Assembly (NCBI GenBank): GCA_013180625.2
Contig: SNVD02015023.1
Span: 30,262-94,261 of the forward strand
Direction: 5' to 3'
From: Boswellia sacra
Taxonomy: Eukaryota > Streptophyta > Magnoliopsida > Sapindales > Burseraceae
Length of the DNA: 64,000 nucleotides
Positions within the stretch are counted from its first letter, which is position 1. The number at the start of each line of letters is the position of its first letter. Shown here piece by piece: positions 44,252-55,562 of the stretch. Below the pieces are notes generated by a model. It saw nothing but the letters and a program-made list of their open reading frames with translations, made no database searches and had not been told where the DNA came from. Made by a program: the position numbers and the translations under genes.

Positions 44252-46878
44252 ATGCCAATCGAAATGCCAAAAGGGCTACCCTTCTCGGTGGACACGTTCA
44301 CTCCAAGTTCCAGACGAAAGAGGCATCATTTCTTGACACATGCTCACAAAGACCACACCGCTGGCATTTCCACGTGCTCTCGCTTCCCAATTTACTCGAC
44401 CCATCTCACCAAATCCCTCCTTCTTCAACAGTATCCTCAGGTTTGGCTTATTTTATTTGTTGGGTTTGTTTTGTTCTGATTTGAAAGATGGTGGAATTCG
44501 CTTTGTTTGTGGGTTTTTGCAGCTTGATGAGTCTTTGTTTGTGGGAATTGAGGCGGGGCAGACATTGGTTGTTGATGATCCAGATGGGGAATTCACGGTT
44601 TCCGCTTTTGATGCTAGTCATTGCCCTGGTGGGTCATTGATTCCATTCTTTTGATGATTGTTTGGTTATTTTCTTTGCGTTTCATTGATTTGATTTGGTT
44701 TTTCAAATCCTTTCACTGGATGCTTTGAGTTTTGGTGTTGTGTTTTATTTGCCTTTCTGGGTTTGGTTTAATTTTGATTGTGAATAATGATGGAAATTTG
44801 GTAATATTTTTTGGTTGATTGATTTATTTATTTTATGTTAATATGTAACCTAGAATGATATGGGGGGACCCTACTGACAGATAGTTCCTTGTGTTGCATG
44901 GATTATGTGAACTTCAGGAGCAGCCATGTTCCTGTTTGAAGGCAGTTTTGGTATCATCCTGCACACTGGAGATTGCAGGCTAACACCTGAGTGCCTACAA
45001 AATTTACCGGAGAAACATGTTGGCAGGAAAGGAAAGGAGCCAAGATGTCGACTTGATTATGTTTTCCTCGATTGCACGTTTGGGAAGTTCTCTCAGAAGC
45101 TTCCCAGCAAGCATTCGGCAATTTGTCAGGTACTCTTGGTTGCTCTTCCATGTATCTCTGTTGTATGGACCTTCAGTAATCATTTTCATTTGCCATGAAT
45201 GCGTGTTTACAGTGGATGTGCAAAAGTAGACGCTTCTATAGGGTTATTGGAAGTATAGATTGTCGTAAACTGTTTCAGAATAGATGCAAATGAATGTCAA
45301 AGAGACTGACCCCTTATTATAAAAAATGCCGTTTTGATTAGGAGCAATTTTTGCAACATAATTTTAAATTATTGAATTTTATAGTATGCGAATGGACTTA
45401 ATGTATGTGATTGGTTTGTGTGTGTGTTTGCACGTATGCGTGTGTGGTATGTAAGTTTTCTTTCCATTTTAGGTTAAGCAAGCACATCATCTTATATGAG
45501 CAAGATGAGCCAATGGAACATTTAATGTTGCATATTTTTGAACCAGGTTATCAGTTGTATATGGAAGCACCCTGATGCACCTGTGGTGTATCTGACTTGT
45601 GATCTTCTGGGACAGGAAGAAATTCTGGTAGCTGTATCGCAAACTTTTGGGTCCAAAATATTCGTTGATAAAGCTGCCAATCCAGAATGTTTCCATTCTC
45701 TGATGCTCACAGTTCCTGAAATTCTCTCTGAAGATCCATCTTCTCGTTTTAAGATGTTTGATGGATTTCCTAAACTGTATGAAAGAGCAACTGTAAAGCT
45801 TGCTGAGGCTCGAGCTAATTTTCAGCCTGAGCCTCTCATTATCCGCCCTTCAGCACAGTGGTATGCATGTAAGGAAGAATATTCTGAGACTTCAAGTAAA
45901 GAAAAGCTTAGATTCAATGAAGCAGTTAGGGACCAGTTTGGTGTTTGGCATGTTTGCTACTCTATGCATTCATCCAGGGAGGAATTAGAGTGGGCTCTGC
46001 AACTTCTTGCACCTAAACGTGTGGTTTCAACAACACCCAGTTGCCGGGCAATGGAATTGGACTATGTTAGGAAGCACTGTTTTGGTGGTCAGATAACTTC
46101 AGATGATCCTCTTTGGAAACTTCTGGACATTAGTGTGGAAGATTATTTGAAAGTGGATGTGTCAGTGAAAGTCACTGGCTGTGCTCCCATGGCTGAAGAA
46201 TCCAACCAAACTTCTGTAGAATCTGAATTACAACCAGTTAAAAGCTTTCCCATGAGGAAAGAGCTATTGAGTTTGTCTCCTCCAGGCAAAAGGCCAGCTG
46301 TGACATTATTTGGTAGAGCAAGACATAGTCTTGAGGATTCTAATTTTTCTTGTGAAATGAAAATAAAATCCATGAAAGAGGGCCCTCAGCAGATAAGTGT
46401 CTCGAAAACAGAACCAGAATTTGCATCTCGAGAGGTAGATGCTAAAACAAATTGTGAGAATGTTTATGAGAACAAGGAAGAGATGACTGTCACTGCAGGA
46501 CAGAATGGGAAGTTGGTAGAAAAACAGGTTCATAAGATTTCTTTACAATCTCATGTTGGTTCATGCGAAGAAAGGAATAAAGAATCAATGAAAGATGACT
46601 CTGTACAAATGATTGTCCATAGAACGGAGCTACAATTCTCACCTGGAGAGGTGGAAGCTGAAGTGAATTATGAGAATAAATTCACGAACAAGATAGGAAT
46701 AGATGTTAGTACTGTGCAATGTGGGAAGCCGGTGGACAAAGAACTTGATAAGAGTCATTTTAATGAGAGCTTCAGAAAGTTGTACAGGTCAATGAATGTG
46801 CCTGTACCTCGGCCTCTTCCCTCATTAGTGGACCTCATGAATTCCAACAAACGTGCCAAGAGGAGATTCGAGTTCTAG
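44252..46878 (+). CDS. SNM1/Artemis-type DNA-repair metallo-beta-lactamase (612 aa, 4 exons)
   Basis: Exons 44252-44440, 44523-44628, 44918-45129 and 45547-46878, phases closing; start MPIEMPKGLPFSVDTF. The metallo-beta-lactamase fold shows the metal-binding HAHKDH (residues 30-35), SHCPGAAMFLFEG (95-107), HTGDCR (114-119) and VFLDCTF (~147-153). A DRMBL domain follows (LIIRPSAQWY, VWHVCYSMHSSREELEWAL, APKRVVSTTPSCRAM). Plant relatives include Arabidopsis At1g27410. The family comprises 5'-3' exonucleases or endonucleases acting in interstrand cross-link and end-joining repair in the nucleus. Residues ~360-570 form a long low-complexity acidic/basic linker with two related ~60-residue blocks (SMKEGPQQISVSKTEPEF and SMKDDSVQMIVHRTELQF). 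The closing motif PVPRPLPSLVDLMNSNKRAK is probably conserved. Confidence 0.9.
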
Positions 46879-47499
46879 TCTTAATCTTTTTGCATTCATC
46901 ACATATATCACATATATATATTTTTTTATCTCAGTCAAAGAAAAGATGGGCAATTTTGGTCAACAGTGTCCTCAGGTTGGTTTATTGCTATTATCACTGA
47001 CCTCTCGTTGTTTAGCTACCACTTTGGAGTTCAATAAGCCGTGGTGGTCAATTACACAGCACATTTTTACCATTCTTTGTGCCTCCCAGGTGAAAAAATT
47101 ATTATACTTGATTCTTTCTTGTACTAATAAGGATACATCATATTTTATGATTTAGTTTTAGCCAACACTGAAATTTGGTTGTAAGATGTACTTATACTAT
47201 ACATCATAGTGATTCTATCATCTCCATGATTATTGTGACTGTTGTATATAAAGAGATTTGGTACCAAAGCTTTCTTTTCATAAATAACTTCATTGAGATA
47301 ATGTTGCATTCTAGACCAACTCCTGCTCCTCCTAAAGTGCTTGGGTGGCAGCCTAAATGAATGATACAATCAGTTTTATTAATAGAGTGATGATTAATTG
47401 CTGATATAACTCTGATATCTTCAAAGATAAGCTAGTTGCATCAAGAGAACCTTAGAATCCATCAATAAAAGGATGGGATTTCGCATTGGGAGTTGGGTT
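46879..47499. other. Convergent 3' intergenic region
   Basis: Between the stop of the SNM1-like gene and the stop of ndhO on the other strand. It should contain both 3' untranslated regions. No other gene is seen. Confidence 0.55.
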
Positions 47500-49346
47500 C
47501 ACAATCTCTCATAATCAAGCTTATCCGACTGCGGGCAAGCACAAAAGGTCAGGTAAGCACAAGTGTAGAAAGAATTATGCTTTCTCAACTGTTGAATATT
47601 TTGATATGACAGATATACAGAATGGGCTAATTGAGAAACTCATGGTAAAAATTTTGACCTAGATTTAAAGAGGAAGCAATGTTGAATTGAGTTAGTTAAG
47701 CTTGGATGAGCTCAAGCATGATCCAACTTTAAGCAAGCAGTAGCTAACAATTTATTTCTCTCATCATGGCCTAACTTATGTAACCATGCAGAGGCAATAT
47801 GAACGAAAAGCTAAAGAACCTTGCTGTTAGCATTACCTTGATAAGCATGTCTGTCGGGAGCCAAGCTGGTGCAGTAGGTATTCCAACCCATGCAACCTGT
47901 AATGAAAGTAGTTAGCATCAGCTCTGCATTACATGTGCTGCTTCTGAATTCTCTGTCTTCAATTTGGATAATGTGTTGAAGGAGTTGAGTTTTCGATGTT
48001 GATATAGGTCAATTTAAAAAAAAAAAAAGATTAAGAATGAAAGATGATTGAAGTTCATTTAAGGTGTTGAACTTTTTCTTCTTTTTAATGAAAGATCAAT
48101 TTTGAACTGTTTGGTTTGGCAATTCTGGTGCTCATCTTTTGAATGTATCCCAAGAATGGTTAGAACTTAAGCTTCATTCGACATTGATTATATCTATGCC
48201 AATTTTGGTTGCAGCGAAAGCAAAGCAAGCATTATTTATAGGTACTAAACTAATTAGAAAGTACTTCTCTAGGATATGGAGAAAAATGAGAAGAAAAGTT
48301 GACTGAAAGTTGCTTACAAGTGCATGCTCTCCTGTCTCAAAAATACGTAAATCCAGAACCTTGAAACAGGAAAACATAGGCAGTCAGAAAAGTGAAATGA
48401 CCATCGAGTTACAATTCCATGAGAGCTAGCATTTATTTGATGCTTGCTGCTAAATAATATGAAAAAGCTACCTCACCGCGATCTTCATAAATGTACTCCA
48501 GGCCCTTGTAGTAAGGTGGATGCCCCACAGATAAATACTGCAAATTAAGTCAAAACACTTCACAATTTCAAATTTAAACTCTACCTTTTACCAATTTACA
48601 CCTTTGTTAGGTAAGAAAGAAATGGAAATTCATGTCTGCTAGATTACGTTTTAGAATCAAGTAGTTACTTATCAATCCCATTTGTGCATTAATTTCAAAA
48701 TCTAGGAGGACGAATCTACATCAGTTGATTGAAGCAACAAACTTAAAGACAACCAAGACTTTACCCTTGTCACATTATTCAAGCACTGAAGAATTAGAAG
48801 ATGAAATTTAAAATGAAGAAATTTCCAGAGAGAAAAATGTAGAATCAATTTAAGTGAGTGTTTCATTTAAGTTCTTAAAATCAAACAAATGATTATAACG
48901 TATCAGAAGTTGAACTTACATTGATACTGTTAAGATACTTCTCTTTGTCCACTCTCACAATCTGACCTTTCTTCACTGCCCAAAAAAGCCAAAACCAGAT
49001 AACAAGAAACAACAACATAAACACCAATCTTTCACAAGTAAAACAACAACCGTTCCTCAAGTTGATCAAAGACTATCAATTCCTGAAAAAATTTGAAGAA
49101 CTCACTTGAATAAACAGGCCTCTTGGGACGCTTAGGAGCAGTAGTTACAGGTTTGACACTAGTAGTAGCAGCAGCAGCAGTAGAGTCTTCAGCTTTCGGC
49201 TGTTCAGGCTTGTCCTTCCCAGCTTCATCAGTAGCAGCTTTTATAGGTCTAATGGATGAAAAGCGAAGAGGGTTTCTTGTAGAAGGTTGTGTGAGAGGAA
49301 AGAAGCAAGAGAAAGAGGTCTGTGATAGAGTTGAAGAGAAAGCCAT
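47500..49346 (-). CDS. ndhO: NAD(P)H-quinone oxidoreductase subunit O, chloroplastic (164 aa, 6 exons)
   Basis: Minus-strand exons 49346-49106, 48975-48920, 48537-48472, 48359-48318, 47896-47837 and 47529-47500; phases close. The start MAFSSTLSQTSFSCFFP opens a Ser/Thr-rich plastid transit peptide (~40-50 residues); an in-frame ATG three codons earlier is also possible. An Ala/Pro/Lys-rich stretch with KRPKRPVYS follows. The conserved core reads MKKGQIVRVDKEKYLNSIN, YLSVGHPPYYKGLEYIYEDR, VLDLRIFETGEHAL and VAWVGIPTAPAWLPTDMLIK, closing SDKLDYERL. NDH-O is a nuclear-encoded stromal-arm subunit (subcomplex A) of the chloroplast NDH complex, which carries cyclic electron flow around photosystem I. 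The last 30-bp exon was recognised by its position and fit to the C-terminus. It is convergent with the SNM1-like gene. Confidence 0.93.
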
Positions 49347-50891
49347 GGATTGCAATGGAAGAGAGCTTTGTGGCTTCTTTACAGATAAGAGATGATTGTT
49401 CTCTTAAACCATTTAACGGCCAGGGAGGTCTAGAAGACAAAAATCTGCCGGTGCCCGGCAACAGTTATATTAAGCTTTTTCTAATAGTAATAGAATAAAA
49501 TGAGGTTTTTCCTTAATATTAATTTGTTTTGCAGTATAAAATGTCACATTTATCCCTTTTAATATATAACATCTATTTTGTAAATTTAAAACATTAAATA
49601 ATTTGTATACTTTTATGAGAAAATTAAAAAAATATTTCAAATTTTAATGTGGATCAAAATGATCTTATTTTTTAAAATTTGTATGCCAGTGATCTTTTCT
49701 TGAAGGTCGAACATTATTGAATATTGTTTAACGTAACTATAAATTTATATATATATTGATCATTTATTGAAACAGTCTCATAATTTAAGATATTTTTCAA
49801 TTTTTCCTACTTTTATTGCACTTTCATTTGACATCTATGATAATAATGATTGATTTGTTTCAGCTACAACTTTTTCTTAAACAATAATTTTAGATTTATA
49901 ATATTTATACAATATATATTCTACAATATGACACGACAGTTTAAGTGACAAAATTCTATTGGAAATGTAATTTCTCTTATCCATTTTTTTCCTCTCTTAA
50001 TAAATTTTGATCATTTAGACTACCACATGATGTTCTAGAATATATATTGTATAAATGTTATCAGTCTAACGTTATCATTTCTAAAATTTTTATATGTCTA
50101 TCTTCCATTATGATAGAGCTTGCTTACGTAATCATTGTTGTATCGGTTTATGTTATGTCACGAAGCTTTAAAAAGGTTGTAATATGAGATCACTTAGTTT
50201 GAAATGGGTTAATTAAATTTATTATTAAAATTATTTTTATATAAATAATATAGAATATTAAATAAGCTCATTATATGTTATTTTCCACCAAATAAAAATT
50301 AAGAAAATGTGAAAAATAATTAACATTTAAAGGTCAATCATAAAAAAAAAAAATTGTCTAAACTTTAGTTATTTAACCAACTTTCTATTTAAATATTAAA
50401 CTTTTGTAATTCTCTAAATATAGACATAACACTTGATAGCATGATAAATTACCGTTGGTATTTAGTATCGTTCTCAACAATCTAATATCTTATTTGGGTA
50501 ATTAAGAAAAGAGTTAAAATTGGAAGGGATGGTTAAAAAGTAACCACTTTTTTTTTTAAATAAGTTTAAATATCATATTTACATTCGACAAATTAACAAA
50601 TTGACAGATGTTTATTTGCTGTCAATCTCTAATGTTCGACAACTCTTTGTTCTAAAATTATCAGTGCTTAATACTCAAGGTATATGATATCCTTCTATCA
50701 GTCATTTCAATGCACAGACTTGAAAAAAAAATTAAAAAAACCAAAAATTAATGTTGGTTGTTGTCCAAAACGACCCAAAACTTGTTATTTTTACATTTTC
50801 CGATAGAATTTTCTAGTAAAATGGTAATTTGCGAACGAAACAGTTGACTCTATGAGCAAACAGCGGATATCCTCCACTATAATTCCAAGCT
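49347..50891. other. Divergent intergenic region between ndhO and ABCI10
   Basis: AT-rich. It must contain the promoters of both genes, which point away from each other. I see no repeat with clear ends. A short stretch near 50590-50650 (GACAGATG...CTGTCAATCTC) is a weak inverted pair. Confidence 0.5.
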
Positions 50892-53695
50892 ATGATTATG
50901 TCTTCTCTGGCTCGGGCATTTACACCTCCTCTTCTCCCTCCACTTCACTCCAACGCTCCCGCTAGGTTCACTACTCTTCTTCCTCTTTGAAACGCGCTCG
51001 GACGCGCATACCCAAAAGAGATTTTTTTTTTTTTTTCGTTTAGGCATTTCGTCAAACACATTTGTGCTTGCTCTTCTCTTTCTTCTCTTGGGTCTCTTTC
51101 AGGTACTCCGTAAACTAATCTTTTTATGCATTTGCAGGACTGATGTCACCGACTTTACTGCTGCCATCGAATGTGCGAATCTTAACTACTCTGTCCTTAC
51201 AAGGCAACGCAGATTGGTTCCAATTCTTAAGGATTGCTCGCTTTCGGTTCCTTCAGGGCAGTTGTGGATGCTTCTTGGGCCTAATGGTTGTGGCAAATCT
51301 ACCCTTTTGAAGGTACTTCCAGTTTCAATAGATATTTGTTTATTAGTGTATTTGGTTCTTGTTTTTATCATTATTTATAACTCATCCAATTCGGCTGTGT
51401 CTCGAGTTTGTAGATCTTGGCTGGTCTCTTGAAGCCAACAAATGGAAATTTGTATGTTAAGAGGCCCAAGAGTTTTGTTTTCCAAAATCCAGACCATCAG
51501 GTTTGTTTTTTTTTTTTTGTGTACAAGTAGAAAATTTTCTTCTTGATGTTTGTTTCATTTGCATTGGTAGGCAATGTGACTTATTATGTTGGAAATTAAG
51601 TGTAGCTTTTGTTTAATATCCTATAATGCAGAAGTTGTTCAATTTACTTGAACTTTGTGGTTTTAAATTTTCTTTTGTGGTGGTTGCCTTTGACAGTAAA
51701 GTGATAGTTTATCTCCTAAAAGATCGAATTAAGAAAACTTGAGTTTCTATTCTGGTCTTGAAGAGATTTAATCATTTTGCTAAAAGTTCAATATCTATTT
51801 TGCTTTGTAAATATATATGTGCTTTTTTCTTAAGTCTAACCATTTCTTTTGGAGAAACTTTTTGGTGGGCTAGAGCCTAGAGGAGAATATTAATATCCTC
51901 TTATATCTTGCTAATAAAGAGAATGAAATAATTACCTTTTCTTATCCTCAATCAACAAGTAACAGATGTAATATGGGAGCCAAAGTTGTGTGTGTCTATA
52001 TATATATAAAGCAAGTTGAAAGGTTCTGACTTTTCCCTCAAATTCATTTACGTGTTGGAAGTGTGTAATACTAGGAATGAATTTAGCATCTGGTAGCAAG
52101 TTAATGGCATTTGGGTGTGTACCTTTGAGTTGGATTGTCAGAATGATGCAAAAGTAAATGACTAAATAAGTAAGTAATATGCTCTATTCCTATGAGCACC
52201 GCCTTGGTTTTGAGGCACAATCGTCTGCATTCTTGGAGAAAAGTTGGCAGTTGTTTTCCCATTGGCACTAAAGGGTAAGGGGTATGGTTACGATTGAGTG
52301 AGAATTGTAATACAATGTATCAAATGAATAAAGAAATAGGAAATTAGAATAGTGCACTGCATCTTATTCAGTTTGGTTTGATTGCACTAATTTTATACTA
52401 CTGGGTAAGATCTTAATTGGCAGTTTTTTTTTCTTTTTAACTAGATTTTATAGATTTGTAGTTTTACAATTATTATTTGTTTTCTTTACTGTACTTCTAA
52501 CACTGTAATAGTGTGAATTTAAAGTGGCAGCATTTTTTATGTTTCAGGTAGTTATGCCTACCGTGCAAGCTGATGTGGCTTTTGGTCTAGGTAAGTTCGA
52601 TCTGACCCATCATGAAGTCAGATCTAGGGTTTCAAAAGCCTTGGATGCGGTTGGAATGACAAACTACATGCAGGTAGCTTATGCAAATGTTTAGATTTAG
52701 GTAATAAGGGATGTGCTGAAATTCTTGCATTTTTGTTTACTTTCTGTTGCATTTTTTTAGAGATCAGTTCAAACTCTCAGCGGGGGTCAGAAACAAAGGG
52801 TTGCAATTGCAGGTGCCTTAGCAGAAGCGTGTAAAGTGTTGTTACTGGATGAGCTCACAACTTTTTTGGATGAAACTGATCAGGTACTTCAAATGATAGC
52901 CAAGAAGTGGAGTATGCTTAATATGTGAAAAAAGGAAAGAAGGAATATGGTAATGGAAAATCTTATAGCTAAGAATTGTTTACAGGAACAAATTTCATTC
53001 TGATAGCTTCATTTCATCAACTTTTTTTTTTCTTTGATTTTGTCGCTTGTTTTTGTGCATGCATCATACAGATGTTTTAGATCACTGTTAATTACGTCAC
53101 TTGTGTTGACAACCTCATGTTGCAAAATGAAAGTTTTACTGAGGCCACATGCTATTGTCTTAGAGATGATTGATTACCTGCAAGTATGGTTTTAATTTTC
53201 CCTTCTTAAATAGATCGACATTCTTGAGGAAATTCAGTACCTAAACTGCACTTCTTAAGTATCATTCTTGCCCACCCCTACCCAGTTAAGAAACATTTAT
53301 CCAAACTATTTCGTAGGTTTGTATACCATATTGATTTGCATGACAATAATTGCAATCAATAATCTGCATTTCGGTCTCTAGCAAGATGTTTTGTTCAAAG
53401 TTGTTGCAATTTTTTACCAATGTTAGTTGGCTACATCAACCTTTCTCTGAGCAAAGATCGTTTCTCCTTTTTATTCTTTTACCAGTTTGGGGTAATTAAA
53501 GCAGTCAAGAACTCTGTGGGTAATTCTGGAGAAGTTACGGCATTATGGGTGACCCATCGGTTAGAAGAACTTGAATATGCTGATGGTGCGCTCTATATGG
53601 AAGATGGGAAGGTTGTAATGCAAGGTGATGGAGCAAGCATAATGAAACTCATCAAAAACCGACAATCCTTATATATTGACCAGATAAATTCTTGA
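50892..53695 (+). CDS. ABCI10: Plastid ABC transporter ATPase, ABCI10-like (264 aa, 6 exons)
   Basis: Exons 50892-50965, 51138-51312, 51414-51500, 52548-52673, 52761-52883 and 53486-53695; phases close. The first donor (GCTAG/gttcac) is inferred because it bypasses a stop and joins in frame (NAPA-R-TDVTDF). The N-terminal ~25 residues ([18 protein letters not shown]) look like a transit peptide. The ATPase has Walker [10 protein letters not shown] (72-80), Q-loop FVFQNPDHQ (~104-112), signature TLSGGQKQR (159-167), Walker [13 protein letters not shown] (180-191) and switch His in ALWVTHR. The family is the CbiO/EcfA-type ATPase; Arabidopsis ABCI10 is a soluble subunit proposed to work with ABCI11 and ABCI12 in an ECF-like plastid importer. 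No membrane segments are expected or seen. An alternative first exon would change only the transit peptide. Confidence 0.9.
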
Positions 53696-55562
53696 AAAGA
53701 TCTTCTGGCTTTTTCTAATTGATCTCCCTTGTATAATGTATAATTACATAATAGAAAATCTGCTTTAAATTATGGTATGCCATTCTATTTCTTTGGTTTA
53801 TCATTGACATAATTGTGTATCTTCTAAAACATAGAATAATATATATTAAAGATGCCCGGTTACACACCTCCATTATATTAAATTAGAACTCTTCCACCTA
53901 AAACTCCAACAAACAAGAAAAATAAACAGAAATAAATAAAATAAAGGGGATATGAACTTTGAGTCCCCTAACGTTTGTTTCGAAAATGGTCAACATCCCA
54001 CTGAATAAGAAACTAATATTTGAACCACCAAAACTTAGAAAGTGCCATTCAGCAGTGAGTGATAGAATACTGACCCCCACAACGTTTATTGCTAAATGAA
54101 TGTTAAGTTTAAATTAGGATAGATCATCAGCTAGACATTTACTAACTTTGCATTTAATTAGATTTAGGGTGAGACGATATGAACCCGCAAAAGTTCTCTC
54201 CGCGTTTGTTTTCTAAACATGCCCAATACAAAATAGCAAAAATGTAGTTTTTTTTTTAATTTAAAATCTAGAGTACTTTTGGCCTGCGGCTTCAGAGTTT
54301 GTTGCTCCTCATGCAAGTGTCAATGCTTTGGGAAATTAGAGACGTTGGGGCATGTGGCACATTGTTATGTGTAATTTGAGTCATAGTTGGGAAATTGAGC
54401 AGAAATGTGAAGGGTGGAGCCTCCACACAACTCCACTTGATGCATAACAAATTTGATATCTTTTTGGTGATTATGGTAAGGGATGATTATGGTATTGGTA
54501 CATAATTTCTTCCGTTATGATTCTGGGAAAGACCATCAAACTTTCGATATAATACAATTTATTAATAATATCAATTCTTAAATTTATAATAATAACGTAA
54601 AACAAGAGATTTGGTGTACATATGTAGTGTGTAAAGCTTTTCATCAAGTTTTTTTGAATTAAAAATCGCAGTACTTTTTTTAAATAGAAGGGCGACTATT
54701 ATAAGAAAAATTAATGACTACTATTTTCATAATCTTACTATCTGCTTGAATCTAATATTTGTGATATAATCTCATTAGTAATATAGACTATTGACCTTAA
54801 ATTATTCTGTAAATTTATAACAAGGATTGGAATGCCAAAAAAGTAACATGAAAACGTGTGACATGTTTAATGATGAGATGTGGTTCAATATTCACCTATA
54901 GTCAAGCATTAATTTTTATCCCATGAAAATTTTAATAATGGATTAAGTTTGTTGGATCCGGATCATTAAATTTAGTAATTAATTAGATGATGAATCAATC
55001 ACATGCATAGCAAGAATTGTTTGACTTTCTCTCCAACTCCACCATAAAACGAAATTAATTTAACATTGTCTTAGCTGTCCCCAATGATATATTATTTCTG
55101 GATTAACAATTAAAGCAATTATTAATTGTAAATAAAAAAACTAAATATGATATATATTCGGATTAAGATGTATTAATTATATATTCTAGACTCAAACCAA
55201 AACAGCTTAATTACTTCACTTCAGCGATAAGGATGCCCTTACCGTATTCTATAAATACCATATAATATTAAATTGCATCCTCTGGTTTGCTGGCACTTGA
55301 CTCATTTGTTGAGTAGATAATTATTAATTGTTGTCACAGTGCGTAATTTGAGCCCTTGACATATAAAAATACGTGTGAAACAAAGAATTAACCTTCTATT
55401 GAATCTTTTTCAAGGGAAAATTAAACATTAATTTGCTAGACAGTAGCTACAGTTCAAAGTCATTGTATAATCAAGTACTTTATTAATGGAGCTTCTCTCA
55501 AATAAATTTGTACGCAAAGTCTTCTAAAATCTCCTCCACTGAAACAGAAACCAGTTTGAGAA
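53696..55562. other. Intergenic, 3' flank of ABCI10 and AT-rich spacer
   Basis: The first ~110 bp have a duplicate at 60369-60485. Around 53946-54240 three weakly similar GATATGAAC...CGTTTGTTT-like segments occur. No gene is recognised. Confidence 0.5.

Noticed and set aside
50966..51137. Coding continuation of ABCI10 exon 1 through 51137
   Set aside because: The direct reading meets a TGA shortly after TTLLPL. A GT donor at 50966 joins in frame to 51138, so this stretch is treated as an intron.
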